Shown here in pieces: positions 1 to 10,920 of a DNA stretch of 64,000 nucleotides. Source of the stretch: Okapia johnstoni (taxonomy: Eukaryota > Chordata > Mammalia > Artiodactyla > Giraffidae); NCBI GenBank assembly GCA_024291935.2, contig CM044314.1, forward strand, positions 23,100,001 to 23,164,000, read 5' to 3'. Position 1 is the stretch's first letter. Each line of letters starts with the position of its first letter. The position numbers were made by a program, and so were the translations under genes. The notes beneath the pieces are model-generated. The model made no database searches. It had not been told where the DNA came from and was given only the letters and a program-made list of their open reading frames with translations.

Positions 1-694
1 CTGTCTTTCTGATGTTTGCTACAATAAACCTCTTCTTATTTTCTGTGACTTGGGCAAAAGGCTTTTCCTGATTCTCTTCTAAAATAGATCAATCTGAAAT
101 CTCAAATCAACAAGGCCCCTGAGTGGTAGCACCCTAAATAAAATTATCTGAGATATAGAGTATGCTGATCTAAATTCCTTTTGCTAACATATTGGTTTGT
201 TTAATAAATGTACCTGTGCCTTTGGAGCTAATGTACATAACTGCTCCCTAGTAATAAAACCGCATTGAGAGCCTCCGCACAGAAAGCCCCTATGGGCACA
301 AAACCTTTCGCAGGAAAAAAGGCTTGTTAGGAAATATAAGAAATATTGCTTTATGAAACTGTTACTTAGTCTATATTTACTCACTATGTTTTTACTCAAC
401 GTATTTAGCCTATATAATTAAAGTATAATAGTTAAAAGATGTATATAAATAGAAGTTTAGCTTTAATACAAATAATAAGACAATTGTTGAATTAACTGAT
501 GATTCTTACTTAGAGCTGACCTTCAGCTTGCTGACCTTATGGGACCACATTCTTTTCTGTTAAGCTCGAGGCGTAAAGTAAATTACCAAAAACAGGTTTT
601 ACCTTGAAGCTTTCTATTGATAAATTCTTTCCTGCTGTGCCTGATACAAAAGCGTTCTGACTGATCAATCCTTATCAATAGGAGAGTCACAAGA
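1..694. other. Unassigned AT-rich DNA left of an LTR
   Basis: No gene or repeat family is recognised with confidence. It abuts the LTR that begins at 695, so it could hold degraded internal retroviral sequence, but no reading frame, polypurine tract or conserved motif supports that. Confidence 0.3.
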
Positions 695-1031
695 TGTTAG
701 CAGGCCCCCAGGCCGGAAGATGATGTAAACAAAATGAGGCTTTTTGTAACTAAAAACAGACAAACAGTTTCGATGAAGGTCAAAAACTGCTGGCCTATTA
801 AGCTGGATTGGTAGGCCCATTAAGCTGAATTCATATGCCCACTAAGCTGAATTGGTATGATTCTATACTTTACATTTGTTTCTATGTACCACAAAAAATA
901 TGAAAACTGTCTTAAAAACAATAAAGTCAGAAGACACTTGGAAACACCACGACTCACTGTGTCTTCTCATTCGTATCGCCGACGCCGTCCATCCTAAGGG
1001 AACCCTGACCAGCTGGAGCAGGACTCCGGCA
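695..1031 (+). mobile_element. Endogenous retrovirus LTR, probably solo
   Basis: The block starts with TG (tgttagcaggcccccagg) and ends with CA (ggactccggca), and it contains a canonical AATAAA at 920-925. A GC-richer, CpG-containing R/U5-like stretch follows (gtatcgccgacgccgtcc). This order is typical of an LTR in sense orientation. The U3 part holds three tandem 22-bp units at 793-858. No primer-binding site or gag follows; a CA-rich microsatellite begins about 20 bp downstream, so this looks like a solo or 3' LTR. No clear target duplication was seen. The subfamily is not assigned. Confidence 0.6.
793..858 (+). repeat. Three tandem 22-bp units in the LTR U3
   Basis: Units start at 793, 815 and 837 and share the core taagctg(a/g)att. 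Repeated U3 blocks are commonly enhancer repeats in retroviral LTRs; here that role is inferred from position only. Confidence 0.75.
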
Positions 1032-1048
1032 GAAATTAGCCAATCCTC

Positions 1049-1102
1049 AACACACACACAGACACACACAGACACACACACACAGACACACACACACACA
1101 CA
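1049..1102. repeat. (CA)n microsatellite with CAGA interruptions
   Basis: The tract alternates cacaca with periodic cagacaca variants over about 54 bp. It lies just beyond the LTR end and accounts for the apparent Cys/Val-rich and Thr/His-rich reading frames in this stretch. Confidence 0.95.
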
Positions 1103-1365
1103 ATATCATAGCAGATCTTTACTGTTTAACCTAAAGTGCTATGAACACTCAATATACTGGTCATAATACATAATTTTTATAAGTACAGAGAGGGAGTTAA
1201 AGGGGAGCAGAATGCAATTAATAGTTACACAATGTTTATATAACTCATGAAATCCTCACCACCCTGCAGAACTGGTGTCATTATCCCCTGCAAAATGAAG
1301 AACCTGAAAACACAAAAGGAATAGGGGAATGTAATGTCCCTGACTTCACACAGCCAGTGAGGTGA

Positions 1366-1556
1366 GCTGTTGCTCAGTTGTGTCCAACTCTTTGTGACCC
1401 CATGGACTGCAGCACGCCAGGCTCCCTTGTCCTTCACCTCCCAGAGCTTACTCAAACTCCCGTCCATTGAGTCGGTGATGTCATCCAACCATCTCATCCT
1501 CTATCACCCCCTTCTCTTCCTGCCCTCAATCTTTCCCAGCATCAGGGTCTTTTTTA
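1366..1556 (-). mobile_element. BovB 3' end fragment
   Basis: Read on the minus strand this is the terminal part of the BovB LINE, matching the other BovB tails in this window. It contains the complement of the shared gtcggacacgactgagcaac-like terminus and of the block encoding the C-terminal [19 protein letters not shown] residues. It is heavily 5'-truncated. Confidence 0.9.
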
Positions 1557-1651
1557 AGTGAAGTGAGATGGGGATGCAAACTGACATGTCTCTGTCCCAC
1601 AGGCTGCTGGAGTCACAGGGGGCCTGAGTGTGAACTCTCATTAAGCACCAA

Positions 1652-1899
1652 GTATTGACAGTTAGAGCTTCCCTGGTGGCTCAGACAGTAAAGAGACTGC
1701 CTGCAGTGCAGGAAACCTGGGTTCAATCCCTAGGTTGAGAAGATCCCCTGGAGAAGGAAATGGTGACCTACTCCAATATTCTTGCCTGGAAAATCCCATG
1801 GATAGAGGAGCCTGGCAGGCTACAGTCCATGGGGTCGCAAAGAGTCGGACACGACTGAGCGACTTCACTGTATTGTATTAGTCACTGTATTGACAGTTA
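1652..1899 (+). mobile_element. Bov-tA SINE with 13-bp target duplications
   Basis: A full-length tRNA-derived SINE (head ttccctggtggctcag, B-box-like gggttcaatcc, tail cggacacgactgagcgac) lies between perfect 13-bp direct repeats gtattgacagtta at 1652-1664 and 1887-1899. The intact duplications point to a recent, undisturbed insertion. Confidence 0.95.
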
Positions 1900-2560
1900 A
1901 CTAAGAAGCTTGGAGGAGTCCTTTCATTCATCACAATTAAAATGATTATGGATGCTTTATTTTTAAGAATGATAAGAAGTGTTCCTACGATAATAGTATA
2001 AACCACTATTAATGGTCATTAAAATGGAGTAGAATGGGGTTTCCCTTCAAAACAAATACTACCTCTTTCCTGACATATAGATTATTAACTACCTTTCATA
2101 CTGCCCCTTTTTTGGTAAGGACACAAAAACATCCAAAAATAATATCCAAAAAATAGAGAATCAAGCAATATCCAACATTTTTAAAGCAGACAAGTAATAT
2201 GATAATGTGAAATATGGAACCCATTTTGTCTAGGCAACACTTGCTGACTTTCACTTTTCACTTTCACTTTTACTTTTTTTGGAGTAACTGAAGGATAATA
2301 ATAAAAGGCATTCCTCAAAATCATTTTCAGAGACCAGCAAAAATTAGATATAATTAGGCATGGAAGAAAATGGGTGTGTGCAGCGAATGTCTACTGGCAG
2401 ACAGATCAGGTCAAAGCCCAGGACAGTGACATCTCATCTCATGATTTCTTTCTGAGTTCACTATGTACATTGGCCTGCAAATATGCTCAATTAAATACTC
2501 AGCTGTTCTCGTATGTACTTTGGAAGCCCTAACCTATCGAGAAACTTGAAGAAGCATTTA
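1900..2560. other. Unassigned AT-rich DNA
   Basis: No gene is seen. The pyrimidine tract ttcacttttcactttcac near 2250-2275 resembles the tail that Bov-tA SINEs often carry, but no SINE body is attached. Confidence 0.35.
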
Positions 2561-2574
2561 TATACATATATATG

Positions 2575-2660
2575 CACACACACAACTAAATCTCTTTGCT
2601 GTACACCTGAAACTAACACAGCATTGTAAACTGATTGTACTTCGAGTTTTTAAATGGTTA
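2575..2660 (+). mobile_element. L1 3' terminal fragment
   Basis: The segment ctttgctgtacacctgaaac followed by taacacagcattg is the characteristic end of artiodactyl L1 3' UTRs; related tails occur in this window near 24820 and 55150. Confidence 0.6.
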
Positions 2661-3350
2661 CAACTTTTTAAGAAAAGAACAAAGTGAACCCAGAGAAAGA
2701 ATAAAGAAAGAAAGATTAGAGTAGAAATTAATATAGAAAAGTAATAGAAAACAATTAATAGAACCAAAATTTGGTTCTTTGAAAATATCAACAATAATAA
2801 TTTTTGCATTAGGTTGAAGAAAAAAAGACTCAAATTATTGAAATCATGAATGAAAGAAAAAAACACTACAGATCTTATAGAAATAAAGGTTATAAGGGCA
2901 TGATCAACTCCAAGCTGACATGTTAGATAACTATGATGAAACAGATGCAAACTACTCAAGCTGACACAAGAAGAAATAAAAAATCTGAGTAGAACTGTAA
3001 TGGGATAATAATCAAAATACCATTTACAAAGAAAATGCCCAGGTCCAAATAGCTTCACTGGTTTATTCCAGCAAAGAAATTAATACGAATTCATTACAAA
3101 GTCTTCCAAAGAAGTTAATGGGAGAGAATACTTCTTAATCTTTATGAATCCAATATTACCCTGATACCAACACTAGAAAAAGATGTCACAAAAAAACCAC
3201 AGACCCCTGTCTCTTATGAATATAAATATAAAAATGAACAAAATAGTAGCAAATTGAATCTATCAATATGCAGAAAAGACTATATAAGCATAACCCAGTA
3301 GAAATTATGCCAGCAATTCAAAATTGATTTTATACACACAAACACACACA

Positions 3351-3560
3351 GGCTTCCAGGTGGCGCAAGTGGTAAAGAATCTGCCTGCCAATGCAAGAGA
3401 CTCAGGAAACTCTGGTTCGATTCCTGGGTCGGGAAGATCCCCTGGAGGAGGAAATGGCACCCCACTTCAGTATTCCTGCTGGGAGAATCTTATGGACAGA
3501 GGAGCCTGGGGGGCTACAATCCATAGGGTTGCAAAGAGTCAGACATGACTGAGCATCTGA
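3351..3560 (+). mobile_element. Bov-tA SINE inside old L1
   Basis: The head ggcttccaggtggcgcaagt, a B-box-like ggttcgattcc and the tail agtcagacatgactgagc are present. It is followed by a TA/CA-rich simple repeat. Confidence 0.92.
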
Positions 3561-3640
3561 GTACATACACGCATACACATATATACATAAACATATACAT
3601 GTGTATGTATGTGTGTAATATATATGTACATATAACGTAA
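3561..3640. repeat. Degenerate (ATACAC)n/(TG)n simple repeat
   Basis: Alternating purine-pyrimidine sequence (catacacgcatacacatata, gtgtatgtatgtgtgtaata) follows the SINE tail. It probably expanded from the SINE tail and L1 junction. Confidence 0.7.
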
Positions 3641-3710
3641 CACAATATATCAATGAAAGACAAAATCCAAGATACCTCAGTAGATACAAACAATTGATAA
3701 AGTAAAAGTG

Positions 3711-3880
3711 TAGTCACTGAATCAAGTCCTACTCTGTGACCCCATGGACTATAGTCTCTGCCCATGGAATTCTCTAGGTAAGAATACTGGAGTGGATTGC
3801 CATTTCCTTCTCCAGGGGATCTTCCCGACCCAGGGGTGGAATCTGGGTCTCGCCCATTGCAAGCAGATTCTTTACCTTAA
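3711..3880 (-). mobile_element. Bov-tA SINE, antisense, inside old L1
   Basis: The complement of the SINE body is clear (gtgaccccatggactatag, ccatttccttctccagggga, aagcagattctttacc). With the plus-strand copy 150 bp upstream it forms an inverted SINE pair. Confidence 0.9.
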
Positions 3881-5295
3881 GCCAGCAATAAAAGTGAACT
3901 TCCTCAACCAGATAATGGGCATATAGTGAACAATACCAAACTAATAAAATACCTCATGGTAAAAGACTGAATTACTTCTCACTAAGATCAGGAAAAAGAG
4001 TATTCTCTTTTATAGTTTCTACTCAACACATTACTAGAGTTTTGACTATGATAATTAGGCAAGAAAATGAAATAAAAGGCATTCAGACTGGAAAGGAATG
4101 AAGCAAAACTATCTCTATTGCAGGTGGCATGACTTTGTATTAATAGAAAGTATTAGTAGAAAATCCTAGGGAATCCACTTAAAACTATTAGAACTAATAA
4201 ATTAGATCAAGTTTTCAGAATATAACACCTGTTTAAAAATAAACTATTTCTACACACTTGAAATGAACAATCTAAAATTAAGAAACCAATTCCATTTACA
4301 ATATCATCAGCAAGAATAAGATATTTGGGAATACCTTTAACAAAGAAGTAAAAAATGTACACCTTTGAAAATTATAAAATACTGTTGAAAGAAACTGAAG
4401 ACCTACATTATTAGAAAGATACACATGTTTATGTATCAGAGGACTTAATGTTAAAACAGCAATAGTCCCTTGAGTCATCTACAAATTCAGTGCAATCCTT
4501 CAGAAAATCCCAACTGACTACATAAATTGACAAGTTGATCCCAATATCCACAGGAAAATTCAAGAGACCCAGAATACTGAACCAATGGTAACTGAAGAAA
4601 ACAAAGAAAAAGTTGGAGGACACATACTGTTTGATTTCAAGCTTATTACAAAGTTACACTAATCAAGACAGTGTGATATTGCACAGGATAGTGAATAGAT
4701 GAATGAAAAACTTCAGAGTCAAGAAATAAATTCTGACATTTACAGTCGAATTATTTTTGGCAAGGATATCAAGAAAATTCAAGAAAGAATATCTTTTCAA
4801 CAAATGGTGCTGGAACAACTGATATTCATATGCAAAAGAAAGAAGCCTCCCTTATACCATATACAAAAATTAACTCATAATGGATTGAAGACCTAAATGT
4901 AAGCCCCCAAACTAAAAAAATCCTAAAAGAAAATACAGGCATAAGTTTATGATCTTTGATTTGGCATTGATTTCTTAGTGGTGATCCCCAAAACATGAAC
5001 AAGGTTAAAAAAACAGGTAAATTTGATTTCATCAAAATCAAAAAGTCTGTGTATTAAAGAACACTATTAAGAAAGTATAAGGCAACCCAGAGAAAGGGAG
5101 AAAATTTCTACAAATCATATATCTGACAAGTGATTATTTCCAGAATATATAATAAATTCCTGGCATTCAATAACAACAGCAAACCCATAAAAAAATTAAA
5201 ATGGACAAAGCACTTGAACCAACATTTCTCTAAAGAAGCTATACTAGCGGACAATGAACACACAAAAAGACACTCAACATTATTTTTACTAGCCA

Positions 5296-5937
5296 CTGTT
5301 GTTGTTCAACTGCAAGTCATGTCTGACTCTGTGACCCCATGGACTGCAACATGCTAGGATTCCTTGTCCTTCACTATCTCCCTGAATTTGCTCAAGTGCA
5401 TGTCCATTGAGTCAGTGATGCTGCCTAAACATCTCACCCTCTCTCATCCTCTTCTCTTCCTCTGCCTTCAATTTTTCCCAGCATTAGTGTCTTTTCCAAT
5501 GAGTTGGCTCTGACTCTTTGCATCAGATCGCTAACGTATTGAAGCTTCAGCATCAGTCCTTCCAATGAATATTCAGGGTTGATTTCCTTTAGGATTGACT
5601 AATTTGATCTCCTTGCTGTCCAAGGGACTCTCAAGAGTCTTCTCCAGAACCACAGTTCTAAAGCATCAAATCTTCGGCACTCAGCCTTCTTTACAGTCCA
5701 ACTCTCACATCTGTACATGACTACTGGAAAAACCATAGCTTTGACTATATGGACCTTTGATGGTAAAGTGATTGTCTCTGCTTTTTAATATACTATCTAG
5801 GTTTGTCATAGCTTACCTTCCAAGGACCAAGTGTCTTTTAATTTCATGTCTTCAGTCAATCCACAGGGGTTTTGGAGCCCAAGAAAATCTGTCACTGCTT
5901 CCACATTTTCCCCTCCTATTTGCCATGAAGTGATGGG
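5296..5937 (-). mobile_element. BovB 3' fragment inserted in old L1
   Basis: The minus strand gives the C-terminal third of BovB ORF2 and the 3' tail, with frameshifts. The complement of tttgccatgaagtgatggg marks its right limit, where L1 resumes with aaatgcaaatcaaaacc. No clear target duplication was found. Confidence 0.9.
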
Positions 5938-6690
5938 AAATGCAAATCAAAACCACAAGGTAAAGCACTTCACAGACACTTGGAAGACTTTAACAAAATT
6001 TAAAATTAAAAGAAAAAAACCCAGAAAATAGCAAATCTTAACAATGTTGTAGGGAAACTGGAACCATTGTGCTTTGCTGATCTGAATGTAAAGTAGTATA
6101 GCTGCTTTGGAAAGCAATCCATCACTTCCTTAAAAAAGTAAACAGAATTACCATAAGACCCAGTGATTTCCCTAATCCTACACCCATGAGAAATGAAAAC
6201 ACAGCCACACAAATAATTGTGTGTGAGTGTTCTTAGCAACATTACTCGTAGTAGTCAAAAAGCAGGAAAAAATCCAGATGTTCACCATCTAATGAAAGCA
6301 TAAGTAAAAATATGGTATATCCATACAGTGAAGTATCATTTAGCAATAAAATGATATGAAGTATTGATAGGTGCTCTAGCAAGGATGAACCTTGAAAACA
6401 TGATGCTAAATGAAAGAAGCCAATAACAAAAGACCACACATATTGTCTATTTATATGAAATATGCAGAATTGCAGATCTATAGACACAGAAATGATATTT
6501 GCAATTGCCTAGGGATGGAGTGAGGTGGATGTTGGGGAAAACTGGGAAGTGACTGGACAGAGTTTCTTTTTGAGTGATGAAATGTTCTAAAACTGACTGC
6601 AGCAGTGATTGGACAACCCTGTGAATATACTAAAAACTACCAAGTTGCATACTTCAGTTGGATGAATTATATCTCAATAATGCTATAATT

Positions 6691-7115
6691 TTAAAAAAGG
6701 CTGCATAGGATAACCCTCCACTGTATATGACGACGTTGTCTACTGATTCTGAAACTGATTCAGTGAATATCCTAAAGTTAACAGACTCAGCTTTATTTGT
6801 AACAGCCAGATGATGGAAACAACACACATCTTCACAGTAGAAATGATAAGCAAAGAATGGAATATTCATACTATAAAAAGCAATATACTGAATTAATTTA
6901 TCCATACAATAAGAAAAAGCTATGAAAAGAACAAAGAATAATACATACAACAACACGGTTGAATCTGACAGTTGAGATCTGCTAAGCAGCCTGCTGAGCG
7001 CTAGAGATGTTGCATATTTTCACTGGGCAGTGGTTACAAAGGTGTTAACACCATACTGTTATAAGATGGTTATACAGATTATTCTGAATGATTTCATTCT
7101 TTTAAACTTATCACA
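6691..7115 (+). mobile_element. Second degenerate L1 3'-region fragment
   Basis: Stretches such as gaatggaatattcatactat and ccatacaataagaaaaagct resemble the L1 block just upstream, and a ggcagtggttacaaaggtg-like motif follows. It is a weak, separate L1-derived piece. Confidence 0.45.
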
Positions 7116-7118
7116 GAA

Positions 7119-7240
7119 GGGGTTCCTTGGTGGTTCAGTGGTTATGACTTCGCCTTCCAATTCAGGGGGTGCAGGTTTGACCCCCGGTCAGGAAGTTAAG
7201 ATCCTACATGCCTCATGGCCAAAAAGACAAAAGATGTGGA
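7119..7240 (+). mobile_element. CHR-type cetartiodactyl SINE, truncated
   Basis: The tRNA-related head (ggttccttggtggttcagtg) is followed by the CHR-specific 3' part (catgcctcatggccaaaaag) instead of the Bov-A body, so it belongs to the older CHR lineage. Confidence 0.75.
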
Positions 7241-7674
7241 TATTGAATAATACACCTCAAACTGAGAAGGAACTTTGAGATTGGTAAATGAAGCAGGCAA
7301 CTCCATAAAGTACAATTATGAAGTTTATTGAAGGTAACTTACATATGGTGCAGATGAGGCAGACGGGAATCCAGAAGCATTCATAGCTGCACTCTGCCCT
7401 GTTGAAAGGGCTACAGGGGAGTTTAAGGGGGCCAATGTGAAATATAGAATCTGACGACCAAGTGAGAAGCATCTTTGCACCCGTTGGGAACCAATGGTTT
7501 TTCCTCCTGGAGGTTGGTTGGTGTATCTGTGGGGGGGTGGGGGGGTGGGGGGGTGTCTCATGACCACCTGTGCCAGCAAAAGCATTCATTCCACTTCTCA
7601 TGTCATGTGAAGGCTAGGGTAAAAGTTGATAGGAAACATTCAACTTGTGAGTATTCCTTGTGAGTTAGGCTGAA
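7241..7674. other. Unassigned DNA containing a G-run cluster
   Basis: No gene or named repeat is recognised. The only distinct feature is the (G7T)3 tract at 7531-7554. Confidence 0.4.
7531..7554 (+). repeat. (GGGGGGGT)3 tract
   Basis: Three exact units of seven G and one T lie end to end. Such tracts can form G-quadruplexes on this strand; that is a prediction from base order only. Confidence 0.95.
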
Positions 7675-7823
7675 GGGTCAGGAAGATCACCTGGAGAAGG
7701 GAACGGCTACCCACTGCAATATTCTTGCCTGGAGAATCCCATGGACAGAGGAGCCTGGTAGGCTACAGTCCACGGGGTCACAGAGTCGGACACTAGTGAG
7801 CAGCTCACACTTTCACTTTCAGT
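7675..7823 (+). mobile_element. Bov-tA/Bov-A 3' part
   Basis: The Bov-A body runs from gtcaggaagatcacctggag to the tail cactttcactttcag; the tRNA-like head is missing. Confidence 0.9.
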
Positions 7824-10179
7824 TATACAGAGAAGGAAAGGGGAAGGACTGAGAACTAAGATGGAGCTGACAACAAGGACTCAGTGTGGCTCAGCCACAC
7901 AGAAGGAAATGAAGACCAGCACAGTTTCAGTTAAGTGGTGTAGGGGAGTGAAAGTCACTCTGCAGTGGGCATGAGAGTGATGGGAATTGATGAGATGGTT
8001 GGAAAGAAAAAAAGTGCAGATTCTATTTAAGGAAATTCAGGGATTGAGGAAAGGAGAGGGATCATTGGCAAAGGCTAAGGTGAGGGTTAGACAAGTGCAA
8101 AAGAGTGTCTATATGGGTCTGCTGCTGGGTAACCGATGGAACAAATCTGAAAAAAAAACAGGAGCCACTGGGATGCAGGATGCACACACAGCAAGTTATT
8201 CTTCAAGGAGAGAAGGAAGGGCAGGTGACGGCAGAGGAAGCCCCGATTAAACCTGACCAGGCCAATCTCAACTGCTCCTGTTATCTCAGCTTAAAAACTT
8301 TAAAAACAAATAAATGAAAAACGATATAATACAGGTACTTGGTTAAAGAAAAATAAAAAGATTAGAAAATGCTCTTTTATCTACTCCTAGACCCCTTCCT
8401 TCAGCAGCTCTAGTCTCTAAGAATGGAAATTCAATTGTTTCCTGGTGTTCACCTTTAAATTTTAAATAATGCATTCATTGCTTGAATAATAGATCTTAAT
8501 GTCCTGAGTTACTGATTTTGGACCATTTCTCTCTCTCTCTCTCTGTAAAATTAGCACTATTATCTTCCTCCTTGCCTAATTGTATCACTTATGCTCTATT
8601 TTTAAAGCACATATCAGTATTTAAATTTTCCAGTTATAATATTTACAATTTGTTCCAAAATTTAAATTCTCTTCTGTTGTTCTTCTGCAGGTTGTTTCTA
8701 AATGCTATTAATAAACAGCATTAACAGGACTTTGTAAAGATTTTTTACTGAGGAAGTAGACAAAATTGAACCCACTAAGAGAGAAAGGTCATTTTCACCA
8801 AACTGCTGATTGCATAATTTTCTGTGTCAGCAACACTGGGGTCTTACTTTTCCAGCTTTTTGTTTGTTTTTTGCCTAAGTATTAATAATACAATTTTTTA
8901 AATTTCAATTTATCATCTTCTTAGGATTTATGTTTCGGTATAAATATTACTGATACTTTCTTTTAGATGACATTAAAATTTCTGAGCTCACACCCTTTTA
9001 CTTGATTGATAGAATTATGCAGCCAAATTAAGTTCAAATTCTTTTTTCTTTTCAGACTTTAAAAATCATTTAACTTTATCATCCAGGGTTACTGACAAAA
9101 AATTCAAAGCAAGTATGATATTCTTTCTTTTGTAGGAAAGTTGTGTTTTCCCCTTCTCTTGCCAGGGTTAGGGTATTCTCTTTATTCTGGGAGTTATGAC
9201 ATTTCAGGATATATCTAGAACTGCTTTTTAATTGTGACTTTTTCTGGGGGTGGGGGTGGAGCATGTAGCTGGTTAAAAATTTAACCCTTTCTGCAACTTG
9301 GGAAATTTTTCTTTTGCTTTTTAAAATTACATCATCTTAATCCTTGTATCTTTTTTCTCTTTCTGAAACTTCTGTTAGATGATGGACCAAGTGTACCTGT
9401 TCTTGATTTCTCTAAAATCTTTTCCTTTATGTTGTAGATAAACTTTCTTGTACTCTGGTTTTTTCATTCTCAGAGAAGCATTTTGTTATCAGGAAGGGTG
9501 ATACCAGACAAAATTTCAGTAAGAATACTGATTGAGATTTGTTGCTATTGTTCTTATCTGAGATACCTCTAATTCCATTTCTTCATTTTGGTCCTTCTCT
9601 TTCACATGGTTGGTTTCACCAAATGTCTATTGGTCTCTTGTTGACCACTGCTATACAGAAGAATCATATTGGCTGGAGAGGCAGCTAGAGTCGGTTCTCT
9701 TGATGCACAGATCTGTTCACCAGCAGCCTAGTCCCTGAATAGGAAGGCTGTCTGGCATGACTTTACAGACAACCTTCTACTTTCCTTGAACTTGTTTAGA
9801 CCATACTGTCTCTCCAGACTCTTATACTTCTGAAAAGCTTGTACATAAACAGGAAAATGAAGGGAAGAATCAAGAAAAGAGGGTATCCTTTCCATTCCAA
9901 AGTGTCATAAAATACAAACGTGTGTGTTTTATAATACAAAATTCAAAATGGGACATGTTAAATACTGACAGTCAAGTTAGAGGTGCAAAATTATGGTTTA
10001 TAAGAAATACATGGTTGGTCTTTATCTATGGTTCTTGGCTCACAGCTCCCCAAACTCATGAAGTTTCCTGAGAGGTAAGAGCAGTGAGGGCATCTTTTGT
10101 TCAAGTATTTGGTCTCTTGTCCTTAGTTCCTAAAAACTCTTCAGAACCATAAAGATGTAATGAGTGTCTTATTATTCAT
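7824..10179. other. Long unassigned stretch
   Basis: About 2.3 kb without a gene I can support. It is AT-rich with short open frames of ordinary size. The only simple sequence is (TC)n at 8527-8545. Part of 8470-9500 has the T-rich texture of old antisense L1, but no diagnostic block was found. Confidence 0.4.
8527..8545. repeat. (TC)n microsatellite
   Basis: The tract tctctctctctctctctctg stands out from the surrounding sequence. Confidence 0.85.
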
Positions 10180-10920
10180 AAAGAGCCCTTTTCCATCGAC
10201 TGGATTGATGCTAATAAGGTGACTTCTGGAAAGGACCTAGGACTAGAGTTTGGTTGCCAGGATAACTAACAACCAAGAACAGAGGGCTGGAAATTTCAGC
10301 CCCACCTCACACCTCTAGGAAGGAGAAGGGAAGGGGTGGGGGAAGCCGTAGGTTGAATCAATCTCCAAAGGCCAATTATTTGATCAATCATACCTCTGTA
10401 ATGAAGGTTCTGCAAAAACTCAAAAGGATGGGATTAGGAGGGCTTCCAGGTTAACACATGGTTAACACATGGAGCCATGGGGAGAACTGTGAACCCAGAG
10501 AGAGCAGGAAAGCTTCATGCCCTTTCCCCATACTTTCCCTAGACAGTTCTTTCATCTGGCTGTTCCTTTTATCATAAACTAGTAATCTAGTTAGTAAAAT
10601 GTTTTTCTGAGTTCTGGGAACCACTCTAGGAGATTGAACAAACCTAAGGAGGGGCTAGTGGAAACCTCTAATTTATAATCAGTTAGTCAGAAGCACAGGT
10701 AACAACTTAGACTTGCAATTGGCATCTGAAGCAGAGGTCAGTCTCGTAGGTTATCCTGTGGAGTCTGATGCTCTCTATGGGTGATAGTGTCAGAACTGAG
10801 TCAAATGGTAGGACATCCAGCTGGTGGCTGCAGAATCACTGGACATGTGGGGAAACTTCCTCCACACTGTAACTGGGTGCAGAATTATCAGAGGCTTATC
10901 CTCAGCCTACAGGGTCCAGA
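10180..10920 (+). mobile_element. Degenerate mammalian LTR-type repeat
   Basis: The order gaatcaatctccaaaggcca, gagccatggggagaactgtg, atctggctgttccttttatc, gtaatctagttagtaaaatg and gtcagaagcacaggtaacaa follows a long interspersed repeat I recognise from other mammals as LTR-like (A-rich polyadenylation zone, then a U5-like part). The family name is not resolved, and no ends or target duplications are visible. Confidence 0.5.

Larger units (their letters stand above)
2676..6690 (+). mobile_element. Old L1, ORF2 to 3' end, split by three insertions
   Basis: Four blocks (about 2676-3350, 3560-3710, 3880-5295 and 5938-6690) align in order along L1 ORF2 and the 3' UTR on the plus strand. Diagnostic stretches include ggttctttgaaaatatcaac, tgcccaggtccaaatagctt, caacaaatggtgctggaaca and gcaaatcaaaaccacaa. 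The frame is full of stops, so no protein is possible. The gaps hold a plus Bov-tA, a minus Bov-tA and a minus BovB fragment. L1 resumes on the far side of each, which orders the events: L1 first, the others later. Confidence 0.8.

Noticed and set aside
863..1166. Cys/Val and Thr/His repeat proteins on either strand
   Set aside because: Produced by the (CA)n microsatellite.
2558..3058. 166-codon minus-strand frame, Phe/Leu-rich and membrane-like
   Set aside because: It is the complement of an A-rich L1 ORF2 stretch; hydrophobic runs arise from poly-A/T composition.
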